64,000 bases of DNA from contig NZ_CP127409.1 in the NCBI RefSeq assembly GCF_030291135.1, positions 1,302,001-1,366,000 of the forward strand, given 5' to 3'. The stretch comes from Rhodanobacter thiooxydans. Lineage in GTDB: Bacteria > Pseudomonadota > Gammaproteobacteria > Xanthomonadales > Rhodanobacteraceae. Numbering within the stretch: the stretch's first letter is position 1; the number at the start of each line of letters is the position of its first letter. The translations under genes and the position numbers were made by a program. The notes below the pieces were generated by a model. It worked only from the letters and a program-made list of their open reading frames with translations. It was not told the DNA's origin and did no database searches. Of the stretch, positions 37,259 through 44,085 are shown piece after piece.

Positions 37259-37473
37259 ACGCGCCCAGGCCGTTGAGCCGAGCCGAGGCCGCCGCGCTGT
37301 TGCGCGACATGAGTGAGGCGCAGCGTGAAGTATTCGCCTCCCGCGTGGCAGAAAAAGCGATGGCATTCCTTTGCGCTGGCGGATCCTATGGCGCCTTGGC
37401 GGACGCCATGCAATCGGTGTTCGCCGAGATGTTTGCCGAGCTGCAGGCCGCGCGCGATGGGGAATCCGCATGA
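37255..37473 (+). CDS. Small hypothetical protein
   Basis: 72 residues, GGGAGG upstream, ATGA overlaps on both sides. Ala-rich and helical (LSRAEAAALLRDMSEAQREV; EMFAELQAARDGESA). No recognised domain; probably a small phage regulatory protein. Confidence 0.65.
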   Translation: MNAPRPLSRAEAAALLRDMSEAQREVFASRVAEKAMAFLCAGGSYGALADAMQSVFAEMFAELQAARDGESA

Positions 37474-37694
37474 ACGCCGCCATCACTCCCTGGGCATCCG
37501 TCGCCGACGACAACCTGACCACGAAGCAGGCCGCCGATTGGATGCGCCGATCCGAGTACACCATGCGCCGCTGGCGCTCAAGGAAGATCGGGCCGCCGCA
37601 CTTCACGATCAACGGCCGCGTGCTCTACAGCAAGACCCAGCTGCAAGCGTGGATCGAAGCGCAGCGGGCGAGCTGTCAGGAGGTGGCAGCATGA
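37470..37694 (+). CDS. Second HTH_17 excisionase-like protein
   Basis: 74 residues, GGGGAA upstream, ATGA overlaps on both sides. HTH region LTTKQAADWMRRSEYTMRRW followed by the wing KIGPPHFTINGRVLYSKTQL. This is the helix-turn-helix form used by phage excisionases and by AlpA/Cox-like regulators. Two different HTH_17 proteins two genes apart suggests one excisionase and one transcription switch protein. Confidence 0.83.
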   Translation: MNAAITPWASVADDNLTTKQAADWMRRSEYTMRRWRSRKIGPPHFTINGRVLYSKTQLQAWIEAQRASCQEVAA

Positions 37695-37960
37695 TCGACG
37701 TCGAGATCGTGGAGTGCGCCGACGACGCTGCGCTGGGCAATGCAGTGGCGGCGGCGAGTGGCTGGTTGATCGGCCTGACCCGCCAAGCGGACGGCACGCT
37801 GGAGGATGTCCTGGTCGTCCGCGGCCACGGCCACGCGACGAGCTTTACGGCGGTGGTTCCAGTCGCAGACGTGGAGCGATTCGCTGCGGCCCTGCCGTCT
37901 GAGGTCGCCGGCGCGCTGCGGGAAGCCGCAGCACGCATCCGCAAAGGGGGCAGCCAATGA
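37691..37960 (+). CDS. Small hypothetical protein
   Basis: 89 residues, AGGAGG 7 nt before the ATG, ATGA overlaps on both sides. Mixed alpha/beta pattern (EIVECADDAALGNAVAAASG; LEDVLVVRGHGHATSFTAVV). No recognised family. Confidence 0.65.
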   Translation: MIDVEIVECADDAALGNAVAAASGWLIGLTRQADGTLEDVLVVRGHGHATSFTAVVPVADVERFAAALPSEVAGALREAAARIRKGGSQ

Positions 37961-38058
37961 CCGACCTCAGAAACGGAAACGCCGCGGTGCCTGCCGCGGC
38001 GGATCCAGAAACTACAGCAGAGCAGCTGCGGGCAGATTATAACGCGGGGTGCGCATGA
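37957..38058 (+). CDS. 33-residue microprotein in the coupled chain
   Basis: Short open frame MTDLRNGNAAVPAAADPETT.. ending CA-stop. Its ATG overlaps the preceding stop and its stop overlaps the ATG of the ATPase gene (ATGA at both ends), exactly like its neighbours, with GGGGG upstream. The conserved junction style supports translation. No known domain; it may serve mainly to pass ribosomes to the ATPase gene. Confidence 0.5.
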   Translation: MTDLRNGNAAVPAAADPETTAEQLRADYNAGCA

Positions 38059-38987
38059 GCGAGGGAATCAGCCTTGTGCAATTCAAGCGCGCCGACCGGG
38101 TCGAATTCAAGGCCACCGAATGGCTTATCGACGGGTGGCTAGTCAAGGACACCACTGCGGGGCTCGTTGCCCCATCGGGCGCTTGTAAATCGTTTCTGGC
38201 GATCGATTGGGCTTGTCGCGTCGCCACGGGCTCGCCGTGGTTCGGGCGCAACGTCAAGCAGGGTGCTGTGTTTTATCTTGCTGGTGAAGGTCGCACCGGC
38301 CTGCGCAAGCGAATCGCCGCGTGGGAAAAGTACAACGGCATCCCGATCGAGGGCGCCCCGTTGTACTTGGCGGACGGGTTGCCATTCCTTTGCGATGACT
38401 ACGCGGCTTCCGACGTGATCGAGTCGATAAAAGCCATCGCCGACGAGATCTTTTTCGAATCCGGCTGCGACCCTGAGCTGATCGTCATCGACACCGTTGC
38501 GCGTGCAATGGGCGGCGCCAATGAAAACAGCTCCGAGGATATGGGCCGGTTTGTTCGCTCGTTGGACGTTCTGCGCGCGGCTTGGAAGTCGACCATCCTG
38601 ACCGTCCACCACACCGGACTTGATCCAAACAGCCAGGACAGGGCACGCGGCAGCAGCGCCTATAGGGCGGCGCTCGATAGTGAAATGGTCATCAAGCCGG
38701 GTGATCCCGAATTCACGTTGCGGGTTACCAAGGCAAAGGACTGGCCCGAGCCATCGCCACTGTGCCTTCGTCGTGTCTCAGTCGATATTGAACTGTCCCA
38801 ATCCGATGGCTCAACCATCAAAGAGACGAGCCTCGCGCTACACGACTCTGCAGGGGCGCTGGTCGAATCAAAGCGGCGATCAGACGTGATCGAACTGAAG
38901 CGCAAAGGCTTGTCACTGCGCGAGATCGAGAAGGAAACAGGTATCTCTAGAAGCACCGCTTCCCGCTGGCTTAAAGAGGCCGCTTGA
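38055..38987 (+). CDS. RepA-like AAA ATPase (AAA_25 / RecA fold) with C-terminal HTH
   Basis: 310 residues. Similar to RepA/DnaB-like replication ATPases of plasmids and phages: a P-loop region at 37-50, FYLAGEGRTGLRKRI, Walker B LIVIDTVARAMGG, and the sensor segment TILTVHHTGLD then RARGSSAYRAALD. The C-terminus is an HTH, GLSLREIEKETGISRSTASR. The P-loop reads APSGACKS (39-46), so the Gly before the catalytic Lys is Cys, unlike the usual GxxGxGKS; Lys45 is kept. Followed by a 476-nt repeat-bearing non-coding block that could be its origin. Probably drives replication of the excised element. Confidence 0.82.
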   Translation: MSEGISLVQFKRADRVEFKATEWLIDGWLVKDTTAGLVAPSGACKSFLAIDWACRVATGSPWFGRNVKQGAVFYLAGEGRTGLRKRIAAWEKYNGIPIEGAPLYLADGLPFLCDDYAASDVIESIKAIADEIFFESGCDPELIVIDTVARAMGGANENSSEDMGRFVRSLDVLRAAWKSTILTVHHTGLDPNSQDRARGSSAYRAALDSEMVIKPGDPEFTLRVTKAKDWPEPSPLCLRRVSVDIELSQSDGSTIKETSLALHDSAGALVESKRRSDVIELKRKGLSLREIEKETGISRSTASRWLKEAA

Positions 38988-39463
38988 GCCTGTCCCGTCC
39001 CACCCGGGTATACACCCCGGGGTGGTTGGGACAACGGTGTGTCCTGCGGGACGAAAACGCGTGGGACAGCTTGGGACATGGGACAGCTCGGCCGCCCGAG
39101 CTAGGGGGTGGCGCGAGGCCAAAAACCGCATAAGAACGCCATTTACGCGTTATCGGCACCCCTGTTTCGGTGCCCCAAATGCCCCGCAACCCGCACCACT
39201 AAGCCATTTCTGGTGCTCGAGCTTTTTTGGTCATTCAGGCGGCGCGATCAACGTGATTGCCTGCCCTAGCTAGGCAGGCAAAACAGTCAGAAAGCGCTGC
39301 GTTACGTGGCGTGGCAGTGCCAACGTGAAAACCGGCACGTAAAACCGCGCACGCAATCGCCACAACAAGCCACGTTTTGCTGTCTGGTGCGGCGCATGCC
39401 CCGCGCCGACACTTGTTCCACTACAGCATTCCGCGCAACCACACCGCACCCAAGGAATCACCC
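38988..39463. other. Non-coding block with GGGACA repeats and hairpins (candidate origin)
   Basis: 476 nt with no convincing gene. From 38990 to 39085, TGGGACA-type words recur (39025, 39062, 39072, 39079 region) with inverted forms TGTCCC/GTCCCA at 38991-39002 and GTCC-TGC-GGGAC near 39050. A perfect hairpin AGCTCGG-CCGC-CCGAGCT lies at 39085-39102, GGCACC..GGTGCC at about 39154-39173, and a near-perfect palindrome TTGCCTGCC..GGCAGGCAA at 39257-39282. The block separates the regulatory/replication genes from the packaging genes, so an origin, a late promoter or both could be here. Confidence 0.5.
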
Positions 39464-40138
39464 ATGGCCGTCATGCGTTCCGATCAGCAATACCTGGAGG
39501 CCGTCTGGCCGAGCATCTCCGCAGCCGGCGTCGATGGCGAATACGCGGTTTCACGGCTGCACAGCGTGCAAGAGCGCACCCGCGCCGCCTGGGGCGACAT
39601 GCACGGCAAGCACACCCGCACGATGGCCGATGCCACCAAGACCGAAGCCGGCCGCGTGGTCGCGTCGGCCAAGTTCGCGCGCAACATCCTGGCCGCGCAC
39701 CGCGCCGCCTATGAGGAGGCACGCGAGAGCGCGGCCGGCAACCTGCGCATGAAGCAGGCGCAGCTGCAGCGCGCGCTGAACCCGCCCAGCGACCCCGGCG
39801 AGGCTGCGCTGTACGCCGAGATCCGCAACACGCTGCGCGGCATGAAGACCGGCGACCGCATCGACGCGGTAACGGCCGCGCTTGCCGAGGGCGGCGATCG
39901 CCGCGTGGCGCATGCGGCCGTGTCCGGCCCGGAGCTGGTCGCCATGCTGCCGCCTGCGGTGCTGTCGCGGTTCCGCGACCAGTACTGGTGCGCCACCATG
40001 CCGAACGAATGGGGCGCAGCACAGCGGCTGTCCGAAGCACTGGCCGAGGCGCAGACGGGCATGGATCGGCTGGAGCAGCACGCCGCCGAGATGGTCGATT
40101 TCCAAGCGGCCGAAGCCTACGAGCGGGCCGCGGCCTGA
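39464..40138 (+). CDS. Hypothetical phage-like protein
   Basis: 224 residues, AAGGA 7 nt before ATG 39464. Predominantly helical, with coiled-coil-like stretches (ARESAAGNLRMKQAQLQRAL; LSEALAEAQTGMDRLEQHAAE). It lies directly ahead of the terminase genes (3-nt gap). Its place and form would suit a packaging or scaffolding accessory, but no family is recognised. Confidence 0.65.
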   Translation: MAVMRSDQQYLEAVWPSISAAGVDGEYAVSRLHSVQERTRAAWGDMHGKHTRTMADATKTEAGRVVASAKFARNILAAHRAAYEEARESAAGNLRMKQAQLQRALNPPSDPGEAALYAEIRNTLRGMKTGDRIDAVTAALAEGGDRRVAHAAVSGPELVAMLPPAVLSRFRDQYWCATMPNEWGAAQRLSEALAEAQTGMDRLEQHAAEMVDFQAAEAYERAAA

Positions 40139-40141
40139 CCC

Positions 40142-40741
40142 ATGGCACGCCCCTGCACAGTCTGCGAGCACCCCGACCGCGCACAGATCGAGATCGGGCT
40201 GGCTAACGGCATCGCCGTCCGCGTGCTGGGCCTGCGCTTCGGCCTGGCGCCGGACGCGCTGCAGCGCCACAAGCAGAACCACATGGACGCCGACCTGATC
40301 GCGCGCCTGCGCACGCGTGGCCATCGCTCCGATGAGGAGCTGGCGCAGATACGCGAAGTCGAATCCAAGAGCCTGCTGGATCACCTGGTGTGGCAGCGCG
40401 GCCGGCTGTACCGCAACGCAGACCGTGCCTTTGCCCTGGGCGACTTCGCCGGCGAGCGTGCGGCGCTGGAGGCGGCCGGCAAGGCATCGGAGCGCATCGG
40501 CAAGCTGCTGGGCGAGCTGGGCGCGGCAATCACGATCAACCACAACACGCAGATCAACCTTGTGCAGTCGCCGGAGTGGCACCGCATCCGCACGGCGCTG
40601 GTGCGCGAGCTGCGCCCGCTGGGCGCCGAGGCCATCGCCGCCGGTGCGCGTGCGATCTCCGCGGCGGAGAGTTCGATCACGCCGCCGGTGCTGCCGCCAT
40701 CGCGCGAAGCGCTGATTCTGGAGGCGCTGCCCCATGAGTAG
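40142..40741 (+). CDS. Terminase small subunit candidate
   Basis: 199 residues. An N-terminal Cys/His cluster CTVCEHPDRAQI is followed by an HTH-like segment (GIAVRVLGLRFGLAPDALQR HKQNH). A long helical middle region contains SKSLLDHLVWQRGRLYRNAD. Such proteins sit immediately before the large terminase in many phages and bind the packaging site. Assigned mainly from position: its end overlaps the large terminase start by 8 nt. Confidence 0.65.
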   Translation: MARPCTVCEHPDRAQIEIGLANGIAVRVLGLRFGLAPDALQRHKQNHMDADLIARLRTRGHRSDEELAQIREVESKSLLDHLVWQRGRLYRNADRAFALGDFAGERAALEAAGKASERIGKLLGELGAAITINHNTQINLVQSPEWHRIRTALVRELRPLGAEAIAAGARAISAAESSITPPVLPPSREALILEALPHE

Positions 40742-41504
40742 CGCCGCCGCCGACTTCCTTCGCGCCGCCGACCCGGTGCAAGTGTTCCGCGAGGGCGCGC
40801 GCGATGCGAACGGCCAGCCGATCGAGCCGGCTCCGTGGCAAGTAGAGGTCATGTGTTCCGAGGCGCGCCGGCACCTGATCCTGTGCAGCCGGCAAGCCGG
40901 AAAATCGACCACGATCGGCGCGAAGGCCGCGCACGGGCTGATCTACCGGCCCGGTCTCTACCTGATCATCGCGCCGACGCTGCGCCAGTCGCGGCTGCTG
41001 TTCAAGAAGGCCAGCGCGGTCTACCGCAACCTGGCCGACGGGCCGCGCATCGTGAAGGACAACGAGACAGAGATGGAGCTGGAGAACGGCTCGCAGCTGG
41101 TCGCGCTGCCCGGCGACAACGACGCGAACATCCGCGGTTTCTCCGCGCCGCGCGCCGTCTACATCGACGAGGCCGCACGTGTGGCCGATTCGGTCTATGC
41201 GGCGCTGCGTCCCATGCTGGCCGCGTCACCGGACGGGCAGATGATCGCACTGAGCACACCATGGGGGCGGCGCGGCTGGTTTTACGAGGCCTACGAGCTC
41301 GGCAAAGGCTGGGAGCGCACGAAGATCACCGCGCGCGATGTGCCGCACATCAGCGAGGACTACCTGGCCGAGGAGCGAGAGAGCATGTCGGAATGGCAAT
41401 ACCGCGCCGAGTTCCTTTGCGAGTTCACGGACACCGAGGAAGCGTTTTTCTCCGGTGAGCTGATCGACGCCATGGTCGACAACACCATTGAGGACTGGGC
41501 ATGA
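40734..41504 (+). CDS. Terminase large subunit, ATPase part
   Basis: 256 residues, GGAGG 10 nt before ATG. Contains the packaging-motor ATPase only. The terminase-type Walker A SRQAGKST is at 52-59, the adenine-side segment QVEVM at 36-40, Walker B VYIDEA with D145/E146, and the coupling motif ALSTPWGRRGWFYEA. It stops after EDWA, where a normal terminase would continue into its nuclease domain. The stop overlaps the start of the next gene (ATGA), which supplies the nuclease. Together they total 492 residues, the size of one usual large terminase. Confidence 0.9.
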   Translation: MSSAAADFLRAADPVQVFREGARDANGQPIEPAPWQVEVMCSEARRHLILCSRQAGKSTTIGAKAAHGLIYRPGLYLIIAPTLRQSRLLFKKASAVYRNLADGPRIVKDNETEMELENGSQLVALPGDNDANIRGFSAPRAVYIDEAARVADSVYAALRPMLAASPDGQMIALSTPWGRRGWFYEAYELGKGWERTKITARDVPHISEDYLAEERESMSEWQYRAEFLCEFTDTEEAFFSGELIDAMVDNTIEDWA

Positions 41505-42211
41505 ACGCCACCGCCGCGCCGCTGCCGGCGCAAGATCCCCGCTTCCACTACGGCTCGACCGTCGCGGTCGGCGTTGACCTGGGTCAGTCGCACGACCCGA
41601 CGTCCATCGCCGTTATCGAAAAGGTCGCGCCCGAGATCCCGGCGGACACACACCCGCCCAAGGTCGAGGCGTTGCGCTTCGCCATGCGCAGCATCCGGCC
41701 GAAGTACCGGCTGCGCTTGCTGGAGCAGGCGCCGCTGGGCGAGAGCTACATCCTGCAGGCGCACCGCTTGAAGCGCATCCTGGCGCGCGCCCAGATCGCC
41801 GAGCACGACCCGCTGGTGTGGGTCGACTACACCGGCGTCGGGCGGGCGGTCATGGACATTTTCAAGCAGGAGCGCGTGCCGAACCTGCGGCCGGTGACCA
41901 TCACGTTCAACGGGCAGGAAGGCCCGGACGGTCGCGGCGGCCACAGCGTGCCGAAGATCAACCTGGTGAGCCGGGTGCAGGCGGCGATGCATACCGGCTG
42001 CCTGGCCATGCCCGACACGCTGCCGCTGGCCAAGACGTTCCGGCGCGAGCTGCTGGACTTCCGCGTGAGCTACAGCGCCGTGGGCAATGCCACCTTCGGC
42101 GCGCGCGAGGGCGCGCACGACGACTTGATCCTGGCCGTCGCGCTGGCGATGTACGGGCTGGACAGCAACCGGCGCGTCATCGTGGAGCCGTTTCCGTGGG
42201 GGAAGGTGTAA
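41501..42211 (+). CDS. Terminase large subunit, nuclease part
   Basis: 236 residues. RNase H-like terminase nuclease: first acidic strand VAVGVDLGQSHDP (D26), middle LVWVDYTGVGRAV, and C-terminal GAREGAHDDLILAVALAMYG (D207, D208), all normal active-site positions. It has its own start and a plausible 20-residue N-terminal leader before the fold begins, and GAGGA upstream, so it reads as a real separate gene rather than a recent frameshift. It cuts concatemeric DNA during packaging in the family. Coupled by ATGA to the ATPase gene. Confidence 0.87.
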   Translation: MNATAAPLPAQDPRFHYGSTVAVGVDLGQSHDPTSIAVIEKVAPEIPADTHPPKVEALRFAMRSIRPKYRLRLLEQAPLGESYILQAHRLKRILARAQIAEHDPLVWVDYTGVGRAVMDIFKQERVPNLRPVTITFNGQEGPDGRGGHSVPKINLVSRVQAAMHTGCLAMPDTLPLAKTFRRELLDFRVSYSAVGNATFGAREGAHDDLILAVALAMYGLDSNRRVIVEPFPWGKV

Positions 42212-42504
42212 TGGGTCAGGGTCTGCAGGTGTGGGATGCCAGCGGCAATCTTGTCCTGGATATTGGCGATCGGTTGACCCGATTCGTTGACGTGATCGCC
42301 GTCGCCGTCGGGGCATCTGGAACGGTTCAACTCCCGCCCGGAACGCCGTGGTGGTACTCCGTAGTTACCAGTGGCACCACTGCGGTGGGATCGGCATACA
42401 CGCCTGCTATCAGCGTGGACGCGAACAACCTGCTTTCGTATGGGCCGAATACCGTGTACGGAACCGGGCAGGTGCCTTGCACGCTTGTTGTGGGGGTCTA
42501 CTGA
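42211..42504 (+). CDS. Small virion-like protein, single module
   Basis: 97 residues, GGGGAAGG upstream, 1-nt overlap with the previous stop (TAATG). Beta-rich. Begins GQGLQVWDASGNLVLDIGDR, which aligns with two segments of the next protein (GFEVYNDGNALVIDG and GLQVFNAAGDMVF). It resembles phage tail-associated DUF6453-type proteins by recall, not checked. Its stop overlaps the next ATG. Confidence 0.65.
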   Translation: MGQGLQVWDASGNLVLDIGDRLTRFVDVIAVAVGASGTVQLPPGTPWWYSVVTSGTTAVGSAYTPAISVDANNLLSYGPNTVYGTGQVPCTLVVGVY

Positions 42505-43190
42505 TGCAAGCGGGATTTGAGGTCTACAACGACGGCAACGCGCTGGTCATTGATGGCACGTACCGGAACATGTCATTCCGGCTCAAGGGCACGGCTGTAA
42601 CCACGACGGTTGTAGACCAGTTCTCCACCGTCACTGTCAGCCTAAGCGGCTTGAGCGGCTACCCATGCGTCGCCGTCAAATCATCGTCAGGCGCCTGGGC
42701 GGCAGTGCGCTCATATGCGAGCGGCGCCTGCCTGGTGGACATCGTCGCGCTTGGCGGGGTGGGCACTTCGGTCGATTACTACATCTTCGATCTCCCGCAA
42801 CCGATAGCTGGCGACAATGCCGGGCTACAGGTTTTCAACGCCGCCGGCGACATGGTGTTTTCGTCGTCGCACCGATACGTGCGCATCGTCGGTTCCATCA
42901 CTGCCAGCGCCGGCCCCAGCTTGCCGTCCAATTCGATAACGCTGGCGGCAGGGAAAACCTATGCGGTCATGCAAAACAACCCGATGGCCTATGCCAAAAT
43001 CGTGAATCAATCACCCGTGCCCGGAGAGCAGGACTGGTACCTGTATTCAATGCGGGGATGCTTCAAGGTGGCCAGCAATGTCATCACGGCAGTGGCCAGC
43101 GAATTTGCCGCGGTCCACTATGGGGTGACGGTGCCGCCGCCGTATTCGATTGCAGCGACGGGATTCGTCGTGGATGTCACTGGCTACTGA
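42504..43190 (+). CDS. Virion-like protein with two repeated modules
   Basis: 228 residues, 1-nt overlap with the upstream gene (TGATG). Two tandem units begin at residues 3 (AGFEVYNDGNALVIDG) and 106 (AGLQVFNAAGDMVFSS), each related to the whole of the preceding 97-residue protein. Beta-rich with aromatic residues, typical of phage tail or fibre-tip proteins; DUF6453-like by recall. No signal peptide. Last gene of the rightward element operon. Confidence 0.65.
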   Translation: MQAGFEVYNDGNALVIDGTYRNMSFRLKGTAVTTTVVDQFSTVTVSLSGLSGYPCVAVKSSSGAWAAVRSYASGACLVDIVALGGVGTSVDYYIFDLPQPIAGDNAGLQVFNAAGDMVFSSSHRYVRIVGSITASAGPSLPSNSITLAAGKTYAVMQNNPMAYAKIVNQSPVPGEQDWYLYSMRGCFKVASNVITAVASEFAAVHYGVTVPPPYSIAATGFVVDVTGY

Positions 43191-43236
43191 TGGCATCCCT
43201 TGCCTGGTGCAAGTCGATACGATCAAACAGGCGAGC

Positions 43237-43737
43237 TTAGCGCATGCCGCAGATTGCGAAGGCCACGGGAAACAGAGTGCGCAGCCGATCAATCGACAGG
43301 TATGTACCGCTCGCGTCATAGAGCTGGTAGAAGGCAAGGCCGCCAACACGCATCAACGTCGCGCGCTCGTCGCCCAGCGCTTTGCGTTGAATCTCGTCCG
43401 CTTGCGCAGCGATCCATTCCCCGTAGGTGAGCGCTGCGGATACGGGCCCGGTCATGCTTGCACGTGTCCCCGGTAGCATTTCGGGAAGGTCTATGCCCAG
43501 CTCTCGCCACGTGCGCATGACGGGCAGCCCCATGCACCGACAGCGCGCATGGATGTGTCCTGGCCCGCCAAGCCACGGAACTTCATGATTGATCGGCGCA
43601 TGGCTCGGGGCCTTGGAGTAAATCAGCCCATCCCTGATCCTGCACTCGGGGCGCGATGCTGTGTCGAGTGTGCCAAGCCAACACACACACACAATCATGT
43701 CGTCGTTGCGATAGGCATCAAGGTCGCCGGCTCTCAT
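43237..43737 (-). pseudogene. 5'-truncated phage minor head protein (Mu gpF / SPP1 gp7-like)
   Basis: 166 residues that match only the C-terminal part of phage head-morphogenesis proteins. Visible hallmarks are WLGTLDTASRPECRIRDGLI, the H-x-RCRC metal/zinc-like box GPGHIHARCRC, and the tail MRTWRELGIDLPEMLPGTRA with ALTYGEWIAAQ. Family members are usually 250-400 residues, with a long N-terminal region that is missing; upstream in frame there is a stop 17 codons before the first ATG. It is the only leftward gene in the element and lies against the tRNA end, so it looks like a fragment left by recombination between phages. Confidence 0.75.
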
Positions 43738-43816
43738 GGCCTGTCCACCCGTCGAGCGATCCGAGGAAGCGGCATGCTAGGCACGCGCCGTTCGCCTCGT
43801 CCACCGCCCGGAAAAT

Positions 43817-43836
43817 CTTTTCCACGTATTTTTTCA
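43817..43836 (+). repeat. TTTTCCACGT direct repeat, right copy
   Basis: CTTTTCCACGT, AT, TTTTTCA: near copy of 34357-34377, about 70 nt inside the right att site. Possible integrase arm site. Confidence 0.4.
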
Positions 43837-43844
43837 TTTGCACG

Positions 43845-43873
43845 AAAAAGGCCACCCGTTGAGGTGGCCTAAA
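43845..43873 (-). terminator. Terminator of tRNA-Val
   Basis: AGGCCACC (43849-43856) and GGTGGCCT (43863-43870) form an 8-bp stem. On the minus strand it is followed by a T5 run. It lies 14 nt past the tRNA 3' end. Confidence 0.8.
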
Positions 43874-43886
43874 TCGTTGAATCTAT

Positions 43887-43961
43887 TGGTGGGCGATGCA
43901 AGGATCGAACTTGCGACACCTGCCGTGTGAAGGCAGTGCTCTACCGCTGAGCTAATCGCCC
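43887..43961 (-). tRNA. tRNA-Val (anticodon CAC), element attachment site (attR)
   Basis: A 75-nt cloverleaf with encoded CCA. On the minus strand it begins GGGCGATTAGCTCAGCGG. The anticodon arm is CTGCC-TTCACAC-GGCAG with anticodon CAC (codon GTG); the T arm has GTTCGATCC and the acceptor is GGGCGAT/ATCGCCC. The 3' half is repeated at 34216-34266 and 34081-34126, so this half was supplied by the integrated element while the 5' half and promoter are original. The gene remains complete and has promoter and terminator. Confidence 0.97.
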
Positions 43962-43975
43962 GCCGAGAACGCGCA

Positions 43976-44004
43976 ATTTTAGGGGGAGTCGCGGAACGGG
44001 TCAA
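43976..44004 (-). promoter_or_regulatory. Promoter of tRNA-Val
   Basis: On the minus strand: -35 TTGACC, 17-nt spacer, -10 TAAAAT, ending 14 nt before the tRNA 5' end. Confidence 0.8.
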
Positions 44005-44085
44005 TGCCTTGCGTGGATCAAACGTGCCGGGACGGGGATGCGGGTTGCTAGACTTGCCTCCACCTCAAGTCGAAAGCGCATCACC

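Larger units (their letters stand above)
34216..43935. mobile_element. Integrated phage-like element / satellite in tRNA-Val(CAC)
   Basis: About 9.7 kb between direct repeats of the tRNA-Val 3' half. Contents in order: tyrosine integrase; three small unknown genes; two HTH excisionase-like genes interleaved with small unknown genes; RepA-like ATPase; 476-nt non-coding block with repeats; one unknown phage-like gene; terminase small subunit candidate; terminase ATPase and nuclease as two genes; two small proteins of a repeated virion-like module; a minor head protein fragment on the minus strand. No portal, major capsid, tail tube, tail tape or lysis gene is present. The intact tRNA is rebuilt at the right end. 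Confidence 0.88.

Noticed and set aside
38991..39085. CRISPR array
   Set aside because: The GGGACA words are short, irregularly spaced and in both orientations; no spacers or cas genes are present anywhere in the window.
41490..41520. Intein or intron interrupting the terminase
   Set aside because: The two genes overlap by 4 nt; there is no inserted sequence between the domains.
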